Positions 62,677-64,000 of a stretch of 64,000 bases of DNA are shown here, piece by piece. This stretch comes from Acidobacteriota bacterium. Its GTDB lineage: Bacteria; Acidobacteriota; Terriglobia; Bryobacterales; Bryobacteraceae. The notes beneath the pieces were generated by a model. That model had not been told where the DNA came from, ran no database searches, and saw only the letters and a list, made by a program, of their open reading frames with translations. Position 1 is the first letter of the stretch, and each line of letters opens with the position of its first letter. The stretch lies in the NCBI GenBank assembly GCA_029776225.1, contig JAKOTR010000053.1, positions 62,001 through 126,000 on the forward strand. Reading direction: 5' to 3'. A program made the position numbers and the translations under genes.

Positions 62677-63984
62677 CTATGCTTTAACCGGCTCCGTGCG
62701 GTGCGCCTGGGGCACGTATTCCGGCAGTTTCTTCTCCGCAAAAATCTTTTCGAAGCGCGTGTAGCGCTGTACGCCGTTGACGACCGGCACGCTCACCCAG
62801 TCCTCGCCGATCAGCGGGCGGGCGTAGCGCACGAAGTCGTCGGTAACGTCGATGCGGTTCGGCGCGATCCACTCCTTCGGGAACTTGCGCTCGGAGTTGG
62901 CCACGACCTCCAGCGGGACCTTGTCGTAATCGACGTTGTAAATCAGTCCCGGGCGGCGCAGCAGCGTGGACATGTAACCCGAACCGTGCTCCACCGCGAT
63001 CACGACCGCGTTCTGGCCGATCTTGTATGCCTCGTCCAGGTCGACGGTGGAAGCGTAGATCATGGCGTTGCGCTGATCGGTGCCGGAGATCTGGCCGCGA
63101 GCCGCGCCGCGCGCCTTGATCCCCACGCGGTTCAGGTGGTTCACCACGATCTGCTCGGCCGTCCACATGCTCGAGGAGAACGTGGTGTGTCCAAAGGCGT
63201 CCTTCAGCTCGCCGATGTCGCCCACGTCGAAGCCCTCGCTGATGACAACCATGCAGCGGCCGCTCCGCTTGAGTTCATCGTTCACCAAGTCGGTCAGCTC
63301 GGCGAGGCTGAGGCCCGATTCGCGCATGTAGATCTGAAGCGGCATCTCGCGGTTCGGATCGGCGAGGCGGGCGGCGGCGGGTATGAATCCGATCTTCCGG
63401 CCCATGGCCTGCATCACCAGCACGGGATCGGAAGGCGAGGAGCCCATGTTCTCCTCGTTGGCGTTCTGGACGTAGTACGCCCAGTAGCGCGCCACGCTGC
63501 CGTAGCCCGGGGTGTGGTCGATGAGCTTGAACTCGGAGTCGCCCACGTCGTTGTCGATGGTCTTCGCGACGCCGGTGGCGACGAGGTCGAGCCCGCGCTC
63601 GTGGGCGAGTTTGGCCACCTTGTTGGCGGTGTCCATCGAATCGTTGCCGCCGATGTAGAAGAAATAGCCGACCTGGTGGGCTTTGAACACCTCGACGATG
63701 CGTTCGTAATCCTCGGTCTGCTTGTCCTTCAGCTTGTAGCGGCAGGTGCCGATGGAACCGGCCGCCGGCGTGGTGCGCAGCAGCTTGATTTCCTCGTCGC
63801 ACTGGGCGGAGAGGTCGAGCAGTTCCTCGCGCAGCACGCCTTCGATGCCGTGCCAGCCGCCGTAGATCTTGCCGAACTTGTCCGGAAACTCGCGGCAGGT
63901 CTCGATGATCCCCCGCAGCGAATTGTTGATCACCACTGAGGGACCACCGGACTGCGCTACAACCACATTCTTGTTCACTGCCAT
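62677..63984 (-). CDS. pfp: Pyrophosphate-dependent 6-phosphofructokinase
   Basis: 435 residues. The nucleotide/PPi loop is VVAQSGGPSVVINNSLRGII. The donor-discriminating GGND motif (FYIGGNDSMDT) has Asp where ATP-PFKs have Gly, and KTIDND carries the Lys of PPi-type enzymes. The sugar-phosphate site is MQAMGRKIGFIPAAARLADP. It interconverts fructose 6-phosphate and fructose 1,6-bisphosphate using pyrophosphate, reversibly. It is the first gene of a run with two phosphatase genes and the ACT-domain gene; its promoter lies at or beyond the right edge. Confidence 0.94.
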   Translation of the reverse strand: MAVNKNVVVAQSGGPSVVINNSLRGIIETCREFPDKFGKIYGGWHGIEGVLREELLDLSAQCDEEIKLLRTTPAAGSIGTCRYKLKDKQTEDYERIVEVFKAHQVGYFFYIGGNDSMDTANKVAKLAHERGLDLVATGVAKTIDNDVGDSEFKLIDHTPGYGSVARYWAYYVQNANEENMGSSPSDPVLVMQAMGRKIGFIPAAARLADPNREMPLQIYMRESGLSLAELTDLVNDELKRSGRCMVVISEGFDVGDIGELKDAFGHTTFSSSMWTAEQIVVNHLNRVGIKARGAARGQISGTDQRNAMIYASTVDLDEAYKIGQNAVVIAVEHGSGYMSTLLRRPGLIYNVDYDKVPLEVVANSERKFPKEWIAPNRIDVTDDFVRYARPLIGEDWVSVPVVNGVQRYTRFEKIFAEKKLPEYVPQAHRTEPVKA

Positions 63985-64000
63985 GCCGTTAACTCCTCAA

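Overview
The window is high-GC (roughly 60-65% by eye), densely coded DNA from a Gram-negative-type bacterium. The gene mix fits an Acidobacteriota chromosome of the Bryobacterales/Solibacter type: ASPIC/UnbV (CRTAC1-like) proteins, M2 and S9 peptidases, BlaI/BlaR1 pairs, PDZ-membrane sensors, DUF4331, and an imuA-imuB-dnaE2 cassette. This placement is inferred from gene content only; there is no rRNA in the window. Most of it looks like ordinary chromosome, and no transposase, integrase, phage or CRISPR array is visible.

Layout. 0-6 kb: a PDZ-membrane sensor (cut by the left edge), a LuxR-type regulator, an NtrC-type sigma-54 activator, a glycine-zipper exported protein and an M48 lipoprotein protease. 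6-11 kb: HtrA-type protease, BlaR1-like M56 protease and BlaI-like repressor on the minus strand, divergent from a beta-lactamase-fold serine hydrolase across a short promoter/operator region. 11-19 kb: a 1224-residue CheB-CheR-PAS-kinase-receiver hybrid, hydrogenase maturation genes hypB-hypA, then a plus-strand run of quinone oxidoreductase, HdeD-like, HAD phosphatase and thioesterase genes. 18.5-30 kb: ACE-like M2 peptidase, SurA-like lipoprotein, fabD, a lone RND pump followed by a degenerate 74-bp tandem repeat, two tiny zinc-ribbon proteins, an ornithine cyclodeaminase-family gene and aceE. 30-41 kb: prolyl oligopeptidase, cstA with its small YbdD partner, lepB, an MBL-fold lipoprotein, an acetyl-xylan-esterase-like hydrolase, TerC, and an FHA-GAF-PP2C gene split by a one-base frameshift.

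41-47.4 kb holds the most notable locus: a five-gene NiFe hydrogenase operon in the order hoxE-F-U-Y-H. Its diaphorase subunit is a 1050-residue fusion of a NuoF/HoxF module with a complete GltD/NfnB-like flavin-NADPH module. The extra flavin module makes an NADP-linked or electron-bifurcating hydrogenase plausible. HypA and HypB lie 25 kb away; hypCDEF and the maturation protease are not in the window.

47.6-64 kb: a stand-alone receiver, a small exported protein, an FkbM methyltransferase with different composition lying against the 3' end of a selenocysteine tRNA gene (selC), the imuA-imuB-dnaE2 mutasome divergent from a UdgX uracil-DNA glycosylase, a DUF4331 protein, then a GIY-YIG nuclease gene between two 95%-identical 194-bp copies of the 3' end of a glycoside-hydrolase-like gene. 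The right end carries a CRTAC1-like protein and a minus-strand run: pfp, HAD phosphatase, KdsC-like phosphatase and an ACT-domain regulator.

Many neighbours overlap by ATGA (M48/glycine-zipper, hoxU/Y/H, cstA/ybdD), which suggests translational coupling.
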